A stretch of DNA of 64,000 bases from contig JAQGDQ010000284.1 in assembly GCA_030141605.1 (NCBI GenBank), positions 123,501 through 187,500 on the forward strand, written 5' to 3'. The DNA comes from Tubiluchus corallicola (lineage: Eukaryota; Priapulida; Priapulimorpha; Priapulimorphida; Tubiluchidae). The notes beneath the pieces are model-generated. The model saw nothing but the letters and a program-made list of their open reading frames with translations, made no database searches and had not been told where the DNA came from. A program made the translations under genes and the position numbers. Below are positions 1 to 11,004 of the stretch, one piece after another (position 1 is the first letter of the stretch; each line of letters opens with the position of its first letter).

Positions 1-420
1 TGCTTCATTTGGTAATCTTGGAAGTTGTCTAGCCATCTTAATCTTCGGATCTTGACTTTTGAACTCCAATAATTTTCTTTTGTTCTGGTGTATGAATCTT
101 CCTAACTATGTATGGCCATCGTATTTTTAAAACTTTTCTTAGAAGGCTTTTGCGAAATGTGTCAATCTGCTATTCTTGAGTAATCGTTAAACCCCAAGTT
201 TCGCTGTTGTACATAAATATGCTGATAACGTAAGCATTAAATAATCGAAGTCTTACGTTAAGACTTAATTTCTTGCTAGTTAATACAATCTTGTGCTGAA
301 GAAAAGCATAATGATTGATTGTTTCTTTGTTTGTCTTATTGCTTGTTTCTTTCTACTTTTAATGTCATCTTCGGTACTCAGAAAAGTGCCCATGATCGTC
401 ACCATAAGTTCTCCATTTCT
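1..420 (-). mobile_element. LINE reverse transcriptase fragment (C-terminal part, broken)
   Basis: Translating the minus strand gives the region following the catalytic core of a non-LTR reverse transcriptase. A GTFLSTEDDIK stretch (about 400-360) is followed by LRLFNAYVISIFMYNSETWG (about 250-182), the 'LYGSETWTL'-type motif common to many LINE ORF2 proteins. After that come TFRKSLLRKVLKIRW and IRKIHTPEQ-like residues. Stops and at least one frameshift interrupt it, so it is a dead copy. It runs off the left edge of the window and lies head to head with a related plus-strand fragment starting near 537. The family cannot be named more closely than a non-LTR element. Confidence 0.75.
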
Positions 421-536
421 CATAGTAAAATCATGTAAAATTCTTCTTCTTCAATGAATGAAACGTCCAGGGACATGATTCTGCTCACCTCTCTATGCCA
501 GGACTCCCATTTCTTCTGCTGATTACTCAATATATA

Positions 537-1560
537 TCCTCATGATCGATATGTCAAAGGCCTTTGATTGCATTCGGAGAAAAACTCTGCTTTGCTGTCT
601 GGAAGAAATCCTTGAACCTGATGAAATATAAATCATAAGTATAATGTTAGAAAATCTATTAATTCAAGTCAGGTGTGAAGGGAAATTGAGTCAGCCATTT
701 TCTACAAACAAAGTAGTACCTCAGGGTGGCTATCTAAGCCCTGTACTTTTCACTTTATATCTTGCCATAGCTCTCACTGAGGACAAAGTTATACCATTGA
801 AAGACCTAGAAGATCACAACAACACAATTCTTGATCCTAAATTAATACCAAATGAAGTAAGACAAGAACACAGTTACAGCTCTCTACAATGTAAGTCAAC
901 TACAAAACTACGATATCAATGCAGCATGCTGATGATGTGGCATGGATTACAAGAAACAAAGAAAGAAGAAGTAGATGATATAAAAAACTCAATAGAGGAG
1001 AAACTGAACAGAATGGATCTTGTTGTAAATCATGGCAAAGATGCAAGTATCTCGGTAGTCTGCTAGCGACAGAGGACGAAATATTCAGACGAAAGATAAT
1101 GGCATTATCATCTTACTCAAAACTCACAAAAGTTTTTGAAAATAGGAAGATTTCTTTGGAAACAAAAATTAGAATATTCTCAGCCTTAGTCGAAACTGTT
1201 TTCTGTATAACTCTGAGCTCTGGACATTAAAAGCAAATCATAAAGCTGAAATCGATGCGTTTTCAAAGGCGAAATTACAGAAACATTTTGGGTATTACAG
1301 GCCATAGAAAATTTCAAACGAAGATCTATATGAAAAAATAAAAGAAGAACCTTGGACAAGAAAAATAAAAAGACGACGTTTAAGATGGATTGGGCATATG
1401 CTTAGACTACCTGATGACGTTCCAGTGAAGATAGCTCTTCAACAAGCCATAGAACCATCTAAAAAACCTGCAGGAGGACAAATGTTACATACTTGGATTT
1501 TGCACAGAAAGATTTAAACACTTCAGCATTGATCCTTAGAAACAAATCCACTTGGGGCAT
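537..1560 (+). mobile_element. LINE reverse transcriptase pseudogene
   Basis: Several reverse-transcriptase landmarks appear in order but in different frames. They are MIDMSKAFDCIRRKTLL (from about 544), VVPQGGYLSPVLFTLYL (about 708-760, the 'QGxxLSPxLF' motif), QHADDVAWITRNKE (about 918-960, the catalytic ADD motif), KYLGSLLATEDEI (about 1040), and RWIGHMLRLPDDVP (about 1384, the LINE C-terminal motif). The frame changes between the second and third motifs and again later. The only intact piece is a 140-codon segment at 644-1066. It is therefore a decayed non-LTR retrotransposon ORF2, truncated at its 5' end, with no endonuclease domain seen. Confidence 0.85.
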
Positions 1561-2179
1561 TGCAGCGTGTATGTAAAATGTTAAAGTTTGACTGAGGAAA
1601 ATGATGTGGCTGTTTGCCGCATGTCTCAGATTTAGTTCAGTTTATTTTTGTCACTCGTATATTTCACTTCATCATTATTATCATTCATTAAACATTATAT
1701 ATACACAGTTATTTGTAAACATAAGTGTTTGTGGTGTGCTAGTGCATCACCTAAACCTAAAAACTGTAAAAATTAGCTAGCTTGCAGCTGTTCAAAGTAA
1801 AAGTTTTAAATGATCAAAATTTGAAAAAGCGAAATTGTGTTTTGCATATTTGATTATTTTTGCAAAATTTATTTTTAATAAGTTAACTAATTAATTAATT
1901 AAACGATTATTGCTGTGCAATGCCACTTTTTGTAGTTAGCGTTGAAATAGTTGTGCAAAACGTAAGACAAATTACAGAAGGATAGTACAGTTTTGAATGT
2001 AGGTATGGAGGCGTGGGGTTTGGGGTTTGCTGGTGAAGAGGGGTTTAGAAAAAATAAAAATCGTAAAAATGTAAAGAAGCCATAAAATGCAGTAAAATGC
2101 CTGTGTGGCCGAGCGTTCTGTCGTTTAGCTGTGTCAAGTTTACAGGCAAATTTAGTAAAATCTGATTTACACATGGTTT
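1561..2179. other. AT-rich stretch, no gene; dispersed repeat piece
   Basis: No gene is recognised. Positions about 1676-1745 match about 14398-14464, both ending in the TTTGTGGTGTG(C/G)TA motif found in several repeat families of this window. Confidence 0.5.
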
Positions 2180-2465
<286 letters not shown>

Positions 2466-2489
2466 TTATTACTAGCCAACCCTGCAAAA

Positions 2490-3350
2490 AGAATTTTACA
2501 CACAACAACCCACAACAACCTACACCTCCACACCACACCATACCATACCACAGCACAACACAACACACCACGCCCACTACACCATCCGCCAACAGCACTG
2601 CAACATCACCAGCAACACACCAACTGCAATACACCACACCACACCATATCAAAATACCGCACCAGCCACACCATACCATACCACAGCACAACACAACACA
2701 CCACGCCCACTACACTAAACAAACACCACCCACACCATGCCCACTACACCATCCGCCAACAGCACTGCAACATCACCAGCAACACACCAACTGCAATACA
2801 CCACACCACACCATATCAAAATACCGCACCAGCCACACCATACCACAGCACAACACAACACACCACGCCCACTACACTAAACAAACACCACCCACACCAT
2901 GCCCACTACACCATCCACCAACAGCACTGCAACATCACCAGCAACACACCAACTGCAATACGCCACACCACACCGCACCCACCAGACTACACCCCACACA
3001 CTTTACCATCACACCACACCACTAACAGCTCTACACTCACTGGACACTCACTACACCTATCACATCACACCAACCACACTAAACAAGCACCACCTACACG
3101 ATCCACCCACAACACAGCAACACACCAACTGCAACACACTACACTGCACCCACCACACTACACCAACACCACCGACACCATACCACCACACCACACCCCA
3201 CACACTCTACCACCCCACCACACCACTCACAGCGCTACGCCCACTGCACACTCGCTACACCTACCACATCAAGTCCACAACATCACATGGTGATCATGAT
3301 GTTGATGTTGACGATGATGATGACGACAACGATGATGACACCTACAGCAC
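2490..3350. repeat. G-poor A/C-rich minisatellite array
   Basis: The plus strand is almost only A, C and T, made of CACACC / CATACC / CAACAC words. A larger unit of roughly 160-190 bp (containing CCACGCCCACTACAC and CACCAGCAACACACCAACTG) recurs about three times, then degenerates. The array ends at about 3290-3350 in a GATGATGACGACAACG-type segment. That segment has a clear counterpart at about 13483-13540, where a similar array also ends. Long open frames here follow from the composition. Confidence 0.9.
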
Positions 3351-4190
3351 CTAGACCAACAGCACAGCATCACGGTGAAACCATTCAAAACATTTTGCAC
3401 AAAGTCGAAACTATGTGCTATAATAAATGTTCTTAGTCTGTCTACCTATGATCAATAATGCGTGGACATTCTACATAGTTTTGTTTGCTGCTTCTCAGAT
3501 GATGATAGGCTAACAGAACTTTCTTACATGTATAATCTATAACAATGTAGAATGACGGGTGATGACAATGCCTGGATCAGCCGCGAAATTTCTCAAACTC
3601 AACGACAATGGATGTTCCAAATAGCGTGCAGCACAGGGGGTAGAAAAAGAACGTCGAAATGCACCCCTCCTGTTTCACCCAGCATACATCTCTCCTAGTG
3701 AGCACTTTGAGCAGCACTTTGTAGACAATTTCGCCCTCTTTCTGTGAGTGTTTATTTTTTGTTAACCTCCCCCTACAGTTGCACAAATTGAGTTTTTCTA
3801 TTGGCTGTTTGAGCAGTACCATTACCAGCATTGCCCCGGCAGATTCACGTTCTCTAGAAAAAAAGAGGTATAAGGTTTGCAAATTTTTTCGAAAAACGGG
3901 CAAAAATGACTGTTTTTAGAGCTTTTCCGCCCCCCCCTGTTCCTCCGGGTGGGCCCAATTCGAAAAATAAGTCCCAGGTGCGAACCCTTCGGTGGTGCCT
4001 TGCGTTTGATAGGTCGTTGAAAATGGTGCCTTCGTCACAGCTGTAGTTTCGTCGGTTATATATCCATATGTATATATATAAATTTATATATAAATATATA
4101 TACTTCCGAAACTAATTATACAGACTCACACCTTTTTCTTTTGCTAATAGGCTTATTGGCAGTTGTTGACAGTAAACACAATTATAAAAC
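3351..4190. other. Intergenic, no gene recognised
   Basis: There is no supported gene. Positions about 3920-4000 (CCCCCCTGTTCC followed by GGGCCCAATTCG) resemble about 12960-13040, so both are copies of a dispersed repeat. An AT-dinucleotide-rich patch lies at about 4060-4105. Confidence 0.5.
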
Positions 4191-4289
4191 TGGATTTTAA
4201 AATAGAATTTCTACAATCTCAAATTGCTGCTACAAATATTCATTACAATCACAATGTTTTGAAATAATAATTTACCAAGAAACACGTTT

Positions 4290-5903
4290 TTATAAGAGCC
4301 ACAGAAGTACGATAAATAAACGTCCCGCATTACTGATTGTTGTTGTACTTGAACTATGGGAAGAGACAGATAGTAAACGGCTTCGTCCACATTTAAAGTC
4401 CGAAACCTTGAGCTGATCATTAGATATTCGGGGTTTCCAGCAGTCTACAGATGATTTGCTCCACTTCGTTTTCTTCGTCCAAACTGTCCTGCAGTCACAA
4501 GTTAGTTGACTTTCTAATAACTTGAACTCCACCGTGCTAGGATTGACTCTTAGGTGCAGCTTAGGCATCGTCATGGTGCTTATTTTTGTCCCAGTAAAAC
4601 TGATGGAACGAATTGAAGGGTTATTCGAGAGATCCAAATTGGCTACACTCAATGCAACACAGTCGATAAAAGCAATTGTCTGCAAACTCTGAATCCTGTG
4701 AAACGTACTTTGATGGATGTATTGTAACAGTTTCATGGTTTCCATTCTAAAGTGTACAATCGAACCATGTATGTTATTTTGCCTGAGAAAAGCTATATTA
4801 CTATTCATTACTAACAATGTTTCGACTTGTTTTCCCTTCAGAAACTCCTTTGGCAATTCTTTAGCTCCGTAGAAAAGGATCTTCAGCGTGATGCTGGCAT
4901 CGAGAGGCAATGATTTTGAAATTTCAGTCAGTTGGGAGTAACTCAGATCCATTTGATTACCATCACACGTTATGGTATCCAACTTTACAGTACAACCTAA
5001 AATTTCGTAAATATCCAATACTGTAGTCTCGGTTGTTGTCTTAGTTGTTGTCTTGGTTGTCGAAGTTGTCTTGGTTGTTGTCTTCGTAGTCGAAACTCCT
5101 GTGGGCTTTAGGTTAGTCGAAGACTTTGTAGTGGACACACCAGAAGGACAAAAATCCTCCAAAGTATGCTTTTCTGTTGCTACAATATTTTGTTCTTTGG
5201 TGTTAGGTAAGTGTCTACATTGTATGTAAGCTGCAATTTTCTTCATCCAGGCTGTTCTACAGTCGCAGATTAAAGGATTTTTGTGGATAAACATTTTTAA
5301 ATTTTTGAATATAACGGCTTCATCTTGAAATTTTGGCATATCCATTGTAGTGATACCTGTATTGACTATTAACAATTCACGAAACATTGGACAATTATAC
5401 AAGTCCAGATCCAACTGCTTCAACTTTTTACAGTGCTGAATACTAATTCCGTTCAAGTTGTTCAAGTTTCTGAAAGCCTGGGGGTGAATGAATACCAATT
5501 CTTTAGCCGAAGATATTTTGAAAAATTGAACCCCAGTTGCTCTAATAAACTTTTTCTCAATTTTTAGCAGATTTTCAGCGTAAAATATCTCAAGTGTTTG
5601 AACTTCTGTGCCTAGTAGAAAGTCTGAAGGCAGAGCATCGTCAACGTAAAACCACACAGAAATAAGCTCTACCGTTTTTGTATCAGCGCCAGATATCATT
5701 GCTGTTTTCAGTTTTTCCATTGTAGCCTTGTTAGGTTTTTCTAGAACACCTCTGTAAGAAAAACCACAAAATATTTCAAATGTTGCGTTTTTTGTACAGG
5801 ATTGAATGAAATCGTCACCTTCCTTTTCTCTGCCAAAACTAGGTGTTGTTAACATCATGAATACAATGCCAAACTTTGCTGAGCAAAACACGTGCAACAT
5901 CAT
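4290..5903 (-). CDS. Secreted, probably GPI-anchored LRR-like protein, copy 1
   Basis: A single uninterrupted frame encodes 537 residues. An in-frame stop lies four codons upstream of the chosen ATG. Residues 1-24 form a hydrophobic signal peptide. There are two related units. Unit 1 (about 30-255) has N-terminal Cys 36 and 46, leucine/isoleucine-rich segments, and an LRRCT-like CxC..C..C set (213, 215, 229, 252). Unit 2 (about 300-508) has Cys 304 and 313, LDLSNNPSIRSISF, and Cys 469, 471, 488 and 505. A Thr/Lys linker of STTKTTT repeats (about 257-293) looks like an O-glycosylated stalk. The C-terminus (SNAGRLFIVLLWLL) is a short hydrophobic tail without a basic cytoplasmic end, fitting a GPI signal. 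LRR ectodomains of this kind usually bind ligands at the cell surface, often in adhesion or immunity; the function here is inferred only. The gene is tandemly duplicated at 11.0-12.7 kb. Confidence 0.85.
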   Translation of the reverse strand: MMLHVFCSAKFGIVFMMLTTPSFGREKEGDDFIQSCTKNATFEIFCGFSYRGVLEKPNKATMEKLKTAMISGADTKTVELISVWFYVDDALPSDFLLGTEVQTLEIFYAENLLKIEKKFIRATGVQFFKISSAKELVFIHPQAFRNLNNLNGISIQHCKKLKQLDLDLYNCPMFRELLIVNTGITTMDMPKFQDEAVIFKNLKMFIHKNPLICDCRTAWMKKIAAYIQCRHLPNTKEQNIVATEKHTLEDFCPSGVSTTKSSTNLKPTGVSTTKTTTKTTSTTKTTTKTTTETTVLDIYEILGCTVKLDTITCDGNQMDLSYSQLTEISKSLPLDASITLKILFYGAKELPKEFLKGKQVETLLVMNSNIAFLRQNNIHGSIVHFRMETMKLLQYIHQSTFHRIQSLQTIAFIDCVALSVANLDLSNNPSIRSISFTGTKISTMTMPKLHLRVNPSTVEFKLLESQLTCDCRTVWTKKTKWSKSSVDCWKPRISNDQLKVSDFKCGRSRLLSVSSHSSSTTTISNAGRLFIVLLWLL

Positions 5904-6040
5904 TTTGCACCATTACATCTGCAAAGTTGCGCCAGATAATTCTCGAATTTTCCACAAAGCTTGAAGGCATCAGTGAGAAAGTGACAGGAATCTCTGATAC
6001 GTCACCAATGAAACAATTATTCATTCGTTGCTATGTTACA
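5904..6040 (-). promoter_or_regulatory. Duplicated 5' flank of LRR copy 1
   Basis: The 5' flank aligns with the flank of the second copy (12652-12830), including AATTCTCGAATTTT versus AGCTCTCGAATTTT and the shared block GAAACAATTATTCATT. Copy 1 lacks the segment carrying TATTTATA in copy 2. Such conservation suggests the promoter was duplicated together with the gene. Confidence 0.5.
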
Positions 6041-6396
6041 CATCATCATCATCATCTACGTGTTTCTAGATTAAATAGCATGGCGCCACGCATTCCACTC
6101 CACCACCATCGCCCGCTATGCACCATCCCTCAAATCTAAAGCTGAGCTAAATCTTTTTGCTTTATGTCTATATATTTAGTTGACCTCCTCTTGGCACTTT
6201 TGTTGTTTCAGGGATTTTATATGATGTTATAAGCAGAGGAGATTCTTGAGGTTGTTCTTAGTACATGCCATATCTAGTGCAATCTTCTTAATTGTATTTG
6301 TTTACTCCAAGAATTCTTCTTGACCACATAATACCGATCATCGTTGGACATTCAGTCGAGCCATTTAATTTTTAGTAATTTTCTGTAAGAACGTTT

Positions 6397-6840
6397 TTAA
6401 AAAGCGCCAATTTCCTTCTGCTGTTTAACATTTGTTGTCCGGAGTTTAGTATTGTACAAGAACACAAGTTCAACTAAACTTGAAAGAATCTGGAATTTGG
6501 TTTCAAGAGCAAGTTTCCTGTTTTCAAAAACCATTGTGAGACTGAATAAGCAGAAAATGCAAGATTTTTTTTCTTCGTATGGCAGCTTTAGTGTCAAATA
6601 AGGTACCAAGGTATTTAAATCTTTTCCACGAATCACACCCGCCTCTTTGAACATTTTATTGTTCTGCCTTTGTATTATTAATTATAGAATTATGTTTTTC
6701 TAAACGGCAGCTGATCCACGTTGCACGTTGCAGCTCCTCTATAATAGCTGCTATGTAAGAAATATCATCTGCATATTGCATGAAGGTTAAAAGATGAAGA
6801 CGCTTCGAATGTATCTCAATTGTGTTCAAATAGTGCACCT
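6397..6840 (-). mobile_element. LINE reverse transcriptase fragment
   Basis: Two adjacent minus-strand pieces belong to one decayed element. The upstream piece carries LLTFMQYADDISYIAA (the catalytic YADD box). The downstream piece carries FENRKLALETKFQILSSLVE, close to FENRKISLETKIRIFSALVE in the 537-1560 fragment. They are therefore of the same family and separated by a frame break near 6656. Confidence 0.85.
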
Positions 6841-6918
6841 GGTCTTGAGTTTTTTGGATTATTGATATGACAATCTAAAAACTGGAAAAAAGCTAAGCTT
6901 CAAAACTGCTTTGTGATA

Positions 6919-7853
6919 AACCATTCTCAGGCACCATACCAGCGGCTTAGCTCTCTAGTTGAAGATCAAATACAACCATTCTCAGGCACCATACCAACGG
7001 TTTGGCTCTCTAGTTGAAGATCAAATACAACCATTCTCAGGCACCATACCAGCGGTTTGGCTCTCTAGTTGAAGATCAAATACAACCATTCTCAGGCACC
7101 ATACCAACGGTTTGGCTCTCTAGTTGAAGATCAAATACAACCATTCTCAGGCACCATACCAACGGTTTGGCTCTCTAGTTGAAGATCAAATACAACCATT
7201 CTCAGGCACCATACCAACGGTTTGGCTCTCTAGTTGAAGATCAAATACAACCATTCTCAGGCACCATACCAACGGTTTGGCTCTCTAGTTGAAGATCAAA
7301 TACAACCATTCTCAGGCACCATACCAACGGTTTGGCTCTCTAGTTGAAGATCAAATACAACCATTCTCAGGCACCATACCAACGGTTTGGCTCTCTAGTT
7401 GAAGATCAAATACAACCATTCTCAGGCACCATACCAACGGTTTGGCTGTCTAGTTGAAGATCAAATACAACCATTCTCAGGCACCATACCAACGGTTTGG
7501 CTCTCTAGTTGAAGATCAAATACAACCATTCTCAGGCACCATACCAACGGTTTGGCTCTCTAGTTGAAGATCAAATACAACCATTCTCAGGCACCATACC
7601 AACGGTTTGGCTCTCTAGTTGAAGATCAAATACAACCATTCTCAGGCACCATACCAACGGTTTGGCTGTCTAGTTGAAGATCAAATACAACCATTCTCAG
7701 GCACCATACCAACGGTTTGGCTCTCTAGTTGAAGATCAAATACAACCATTCTCAGGCACCATACCAACGGTTTGGCTCTCTAGTTGAAGATCAAATACAA
7801 CCATTCTCAGGCACCATACCAACGGTTTGGCTCTCTAGTTGAAGATCAAATAC
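6919..7853. repeat. 55-bp minisatellite, 17 exact-length copies
   Basis: The unit begins AACCATTCTCAGGCACCATA and ends GAAGATCAAATAC. Seventeen units follow at an exact 55-bp spacing with almost no divergence. Copies 1 and 3 have AGCGG instead of AACGG, and copies 10 and 14 share a C-to-G change (GGCTGTC). No conserved spacer pattern, leader or cas gene is present, so it is not a CRISPR array. Confidence 0.98.
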
Positions 7854-9130
7854 AACGTACTTCATAAAGTTCCGGTTTTGCATAAAAACAGAAAGAAAAT
7901 TCTCTAACTAAGATTTTCTGACACGTTTAACTTTTTCTTGCTAGTTTATGTAAGAGAAAACGGGATGTGAAGGTGTCATGGATTGCAAGGAAAGTTTGGA
8001 ACTAAATTTCGTTTGATTTCACTTGAAGGAATTACAGAAATTACGCGGTATCCAAGAAAGCCGTAGTTAGAACGTTGGTCCATTTCGGAAGTTTCATGAG
8101 CAAAACTGAATAAAATGCTTTGGTGAAATGCAACTTTGATGCCCGATTTCATTAGGAAGGAAGCCATGAAATTTATTGAAATTTAATAATGACAATCTTA
8201 AAGGTATTTTCGTAATAGTGAAAGTAATAACACCACTGCTCTAACTTAGAATTCGTTCTTAAAGCAAATGTTTTCTATGTTTATTTATCTCACAAATGAT
8301 AAACAAAAGTCGCAAAAGTTGCACAAAAAGCACTTTTAACCATAATTATTAAAAATAACTAGCAAGACTTCTGAAAAACAATTGCAGTCAAAATTCAAAG
8401 GGTTACAAAAGTAGGTAGCGAGTTCAAATCCCAGCTGAGAAAGGGTTTTCACAATTTTATTTTCATATCTGTAATGAATGCAGGTAAAAATGGCAGAGGA
8501 AATAATGGCATAACTTAGTGAAATATGTGCTTAGGGTCAGGGCTACTGTAAGGGATAATTATTGTAGTCATTTTTACATCTGCTGAAGAAGTTATGCTTC
8601 AACGCTTATTTGTTTGTCTATCTGTTTGGTTGGTTGTTTTTAGTCTATTGCGCAAAAACTGTCAATAAGATTTCCAAGAAGCTTCCCGAAGAAAGGCGGG
8701 TATAAGATGCAAAATGAGAATCTTTTTGACGGTTCTTTTTTCTCAAAACTTGACCGAACACAAAAATCATTCGTGAAGCACTTTATGGAGGTCACAGAGG
8801 GAGTGTTTAGTACTTCCTTTTTGTTATACATTTATCGGTCCATTACAATCACTAAAATTAATGGTTGAAAAGGTAGATAAACACCATGTTGAACATTCGT
8901 GCATTATTGATTATAAATTTGTTTAATGAACAAATATATCGTGAAACTTTTGCTAGTCTATATAATACCAATACAGATACATTTTTGTATGTTTGCCTGT
9001 TTATCCTTGCATTAATTTATTTAATCAAAATAATCCCATGAAAAACTTTAGGATTGTTTGACTTTGGCAGAGCTCTGCTTCCCCTGTTGAGCGCATTCTA
9101 GTTTTATTATAGAAGTCAATTGCATCAAAA
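7854..9130. other. Non-coding stretch, no gene recognised
   Basis: No supported gene. A box-B-like GCGAGTTCAAATCCC at about 8418 hints at a worn tRNA-derived SINE. The remainder shows nothing identifiable. Confidence 0.4.
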
Positions 9131-9139
9131 TAATATAAG

Positions 9140-9425
9140 AGCCATTTTTTCTTACTGTTTCTTACTTTTACCATTCTTTACTTTAATGTTTTTTTTCATT
9201 CTCATGTTTCATTTTTACCCACTGTTCCATTTGTGCCATTTTTACCCTCTTCCATTTGTGCCAGTTTTTTCCTGTGCCATTTTTACCATTCCATTTTTCC
9301 TGTGCCGTTTTTCTCTGCCATTTTTACCTGTGTCATTTTTCCTGTGCAGTTTTTTTCCTGTGCCATTTTACCATACCATTTTTCCTGTGTCATTTTGCCA
9401 TGCCATTTTTACCTGTGGCACTCTT
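9140..9425. repeat. Irregular pyrimidine-rich minisatellite (CCATTTTTACCTGTG-type)
   Basis: Short units of the type CCATTTTTACC / CCATTTTTCCTGTG repeat irregularly for about 285 bp. Overlapping open frames rich in Phe, Cys and Pro are artefacts of composition. Confidence 0.85.
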
Positions 9426-9489
9426 ACCAAGCACCATCAAGAATAACTAGGCTTATAACTACTTTGCAATAGTGCAGAGCTATTGAAAT

Positions 9490-9573
9490 TGTCTTTTTTA
9501 TACATTATTATTATTACTATTATTGTTATTATTATTACTATTATTGTTGTCGTCGTCGTCGTCGTCGTCGTCG

Positions 9574-9604
<31 letters not shown>

Positions 9605-9605
9605 T
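9490..9605. repeat. Compound ATT / GTC / ATC microsatellite
   Basis: Blocks of ATT, then GTC, then ATC trinucleotides run without other sequence between them. Confidence 0.95.
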
Positions 9606-9619
9606 AAACAGTATCTAAG

Positions 9620-9860
9620 CTGCAGACGTTGTGCACAAAGCACGGTGGGCGAGTGACAAGGGTGCATGACTGCTGATCTAGAGATCCAGGGTTCAAAACC
9701 CATGATGCTCAATCCACTATGCCTGAGCGACAGGTAAGCAGCCTCGGATCAAGAAAGGCAGACAAGCTATCGGTTAGCCAACTGGTCTCCTTGTGTGTTC
9801 AAGGCTTTATTCAGACACCATAACCTCTGTAATCTAGAATTAAGGTAATAAAGCTACAGG
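9620..9860 (+). mobile_element. tRNA-derived SINE-like element
   Basis: A box-A-like GGTGGGCGAGTGAC (about 9645) and a box-B-like GGGTTCAAAACCC (about 9690) lie about 40 bp apart, as in a tRNA-type Pol III promoter. The sequence does not fold into an obviously intact tRNA, so a SINE head is more likely than a tRNA gene. The 3' end is uncertain. Confidence 0.5.
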
Positions 9861-10279
9861 TAATAAAGTCACAGGAAAAAAGCACAGGTACTTGGTAAGT
9901 CTAAGAATTAAGCCAACAAAATATTTCATTGTAGGCAAATAGTAATTACAATACTGATGTGAAAGATTATCACAACTATTTCACAACTTTTTCAAATTAA
10001 ATAATTATCACCAAGTTTTTGAGTGAACTGCCAGATTGCATGATAACCTTTTCTGTGTTTTTCACACTACTTTGAGTTTTAATTTGGAGCAGCAAATGTC
10101 CAAGAACAGCTGTTTGATTAAATGACATCTTCGTTGCCACGGAATTCTAGATAAACTGTGATAATCAATCAAACGAATTATTAGATTTCAATTTCAGCAT
10201 GGCATCATAATATTTATTAGATACACTGGCCTCGCTGGTGATCACGACGCATGCTGTTTTCTAGCACAAAATGTTTATT

Positions 10280-10600
10280 TTACTGTGATCTTTCTTAATT
10301 CGAGTTCCGTATTCCATCTGTAATTTAACCACATCAAGTTCTTCTCCTGGCAAAGCAGAAAACTTTTTGCTCGTCTAAATTATTTCTCTAAGCTAGGAGT
10401 TGCGTTGTCGATTATGTCACCCAAAGAAAGTGCTTTTGACACTTATAATTATATCAGATTCTTTAACAGATAAACTTCAACCAAACGTTTAAGTACGGAG
10501 GTCGAGGTAGCCAACAAACATATTTCATCAGCATAGGCTAGATGGTCGTTAAGCATATTTTCAGCAAAACCAAACAGATTAGGCTTTTAAAGTGATGGCG
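10280..10600 (-). mobile_element. LINE reverse transcriptase remnant
   Basis: Minus-strand translation around 10555-10490 reads DHLAYADEICLLATSTSVLK. This is a reverse-transcriptase catalytic box with YADE in place of YADD and the usual hydrophobic residues after it. Stops follow soon on both sides, so only a scrap remains. Confidence 0.6.
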
Positions 10601-11004
10601 TTCTTGTATTTACTTAACAACCGTAATTCCTGCAACTCTACAGGCAACTACAGCCAAAGCCGAAACTTGTGTTATCGGAGAGTAACTTGCAGCAAATCTT
10701 GCTCTCTAGTCTGAACACGCTTGTAAGTTACTTAGCGAGTTACTTGGCAATTAATTCATGAAATTAGGCAAGTGGGCTCTGCTGTAAAATGTTTGATGTT
10801 TGTTTCCCTCTGCTGATTGTTTTAGATTAAAAGATTTTTGAACCTGGGTAATAATTTCTTGTTTACTTTCGTTTTCTAGTGGTTGTTGTCAGTTGTAACC
10901 AGAAATGCCAGTAAATGCATAAAATTAGTTTCTAAAATATAATTTCTACAATCTCGAATTGCTGCTACAAATGTTCGTGATAATTATGCTCCAGCAACAT
11001 GTTT

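Noticed and set aside
6919-7853. Possible CRISPR array
   Set aside because: The whole 55-bp unit is repeated with no variable spacers, and the genome is eukaryotic.
9640-9720. An intact tRNA gene
   Set aside because: Box A and box B are present but the acceptor and anticodon stems do not pair convincingly; a SINE head is more likely.
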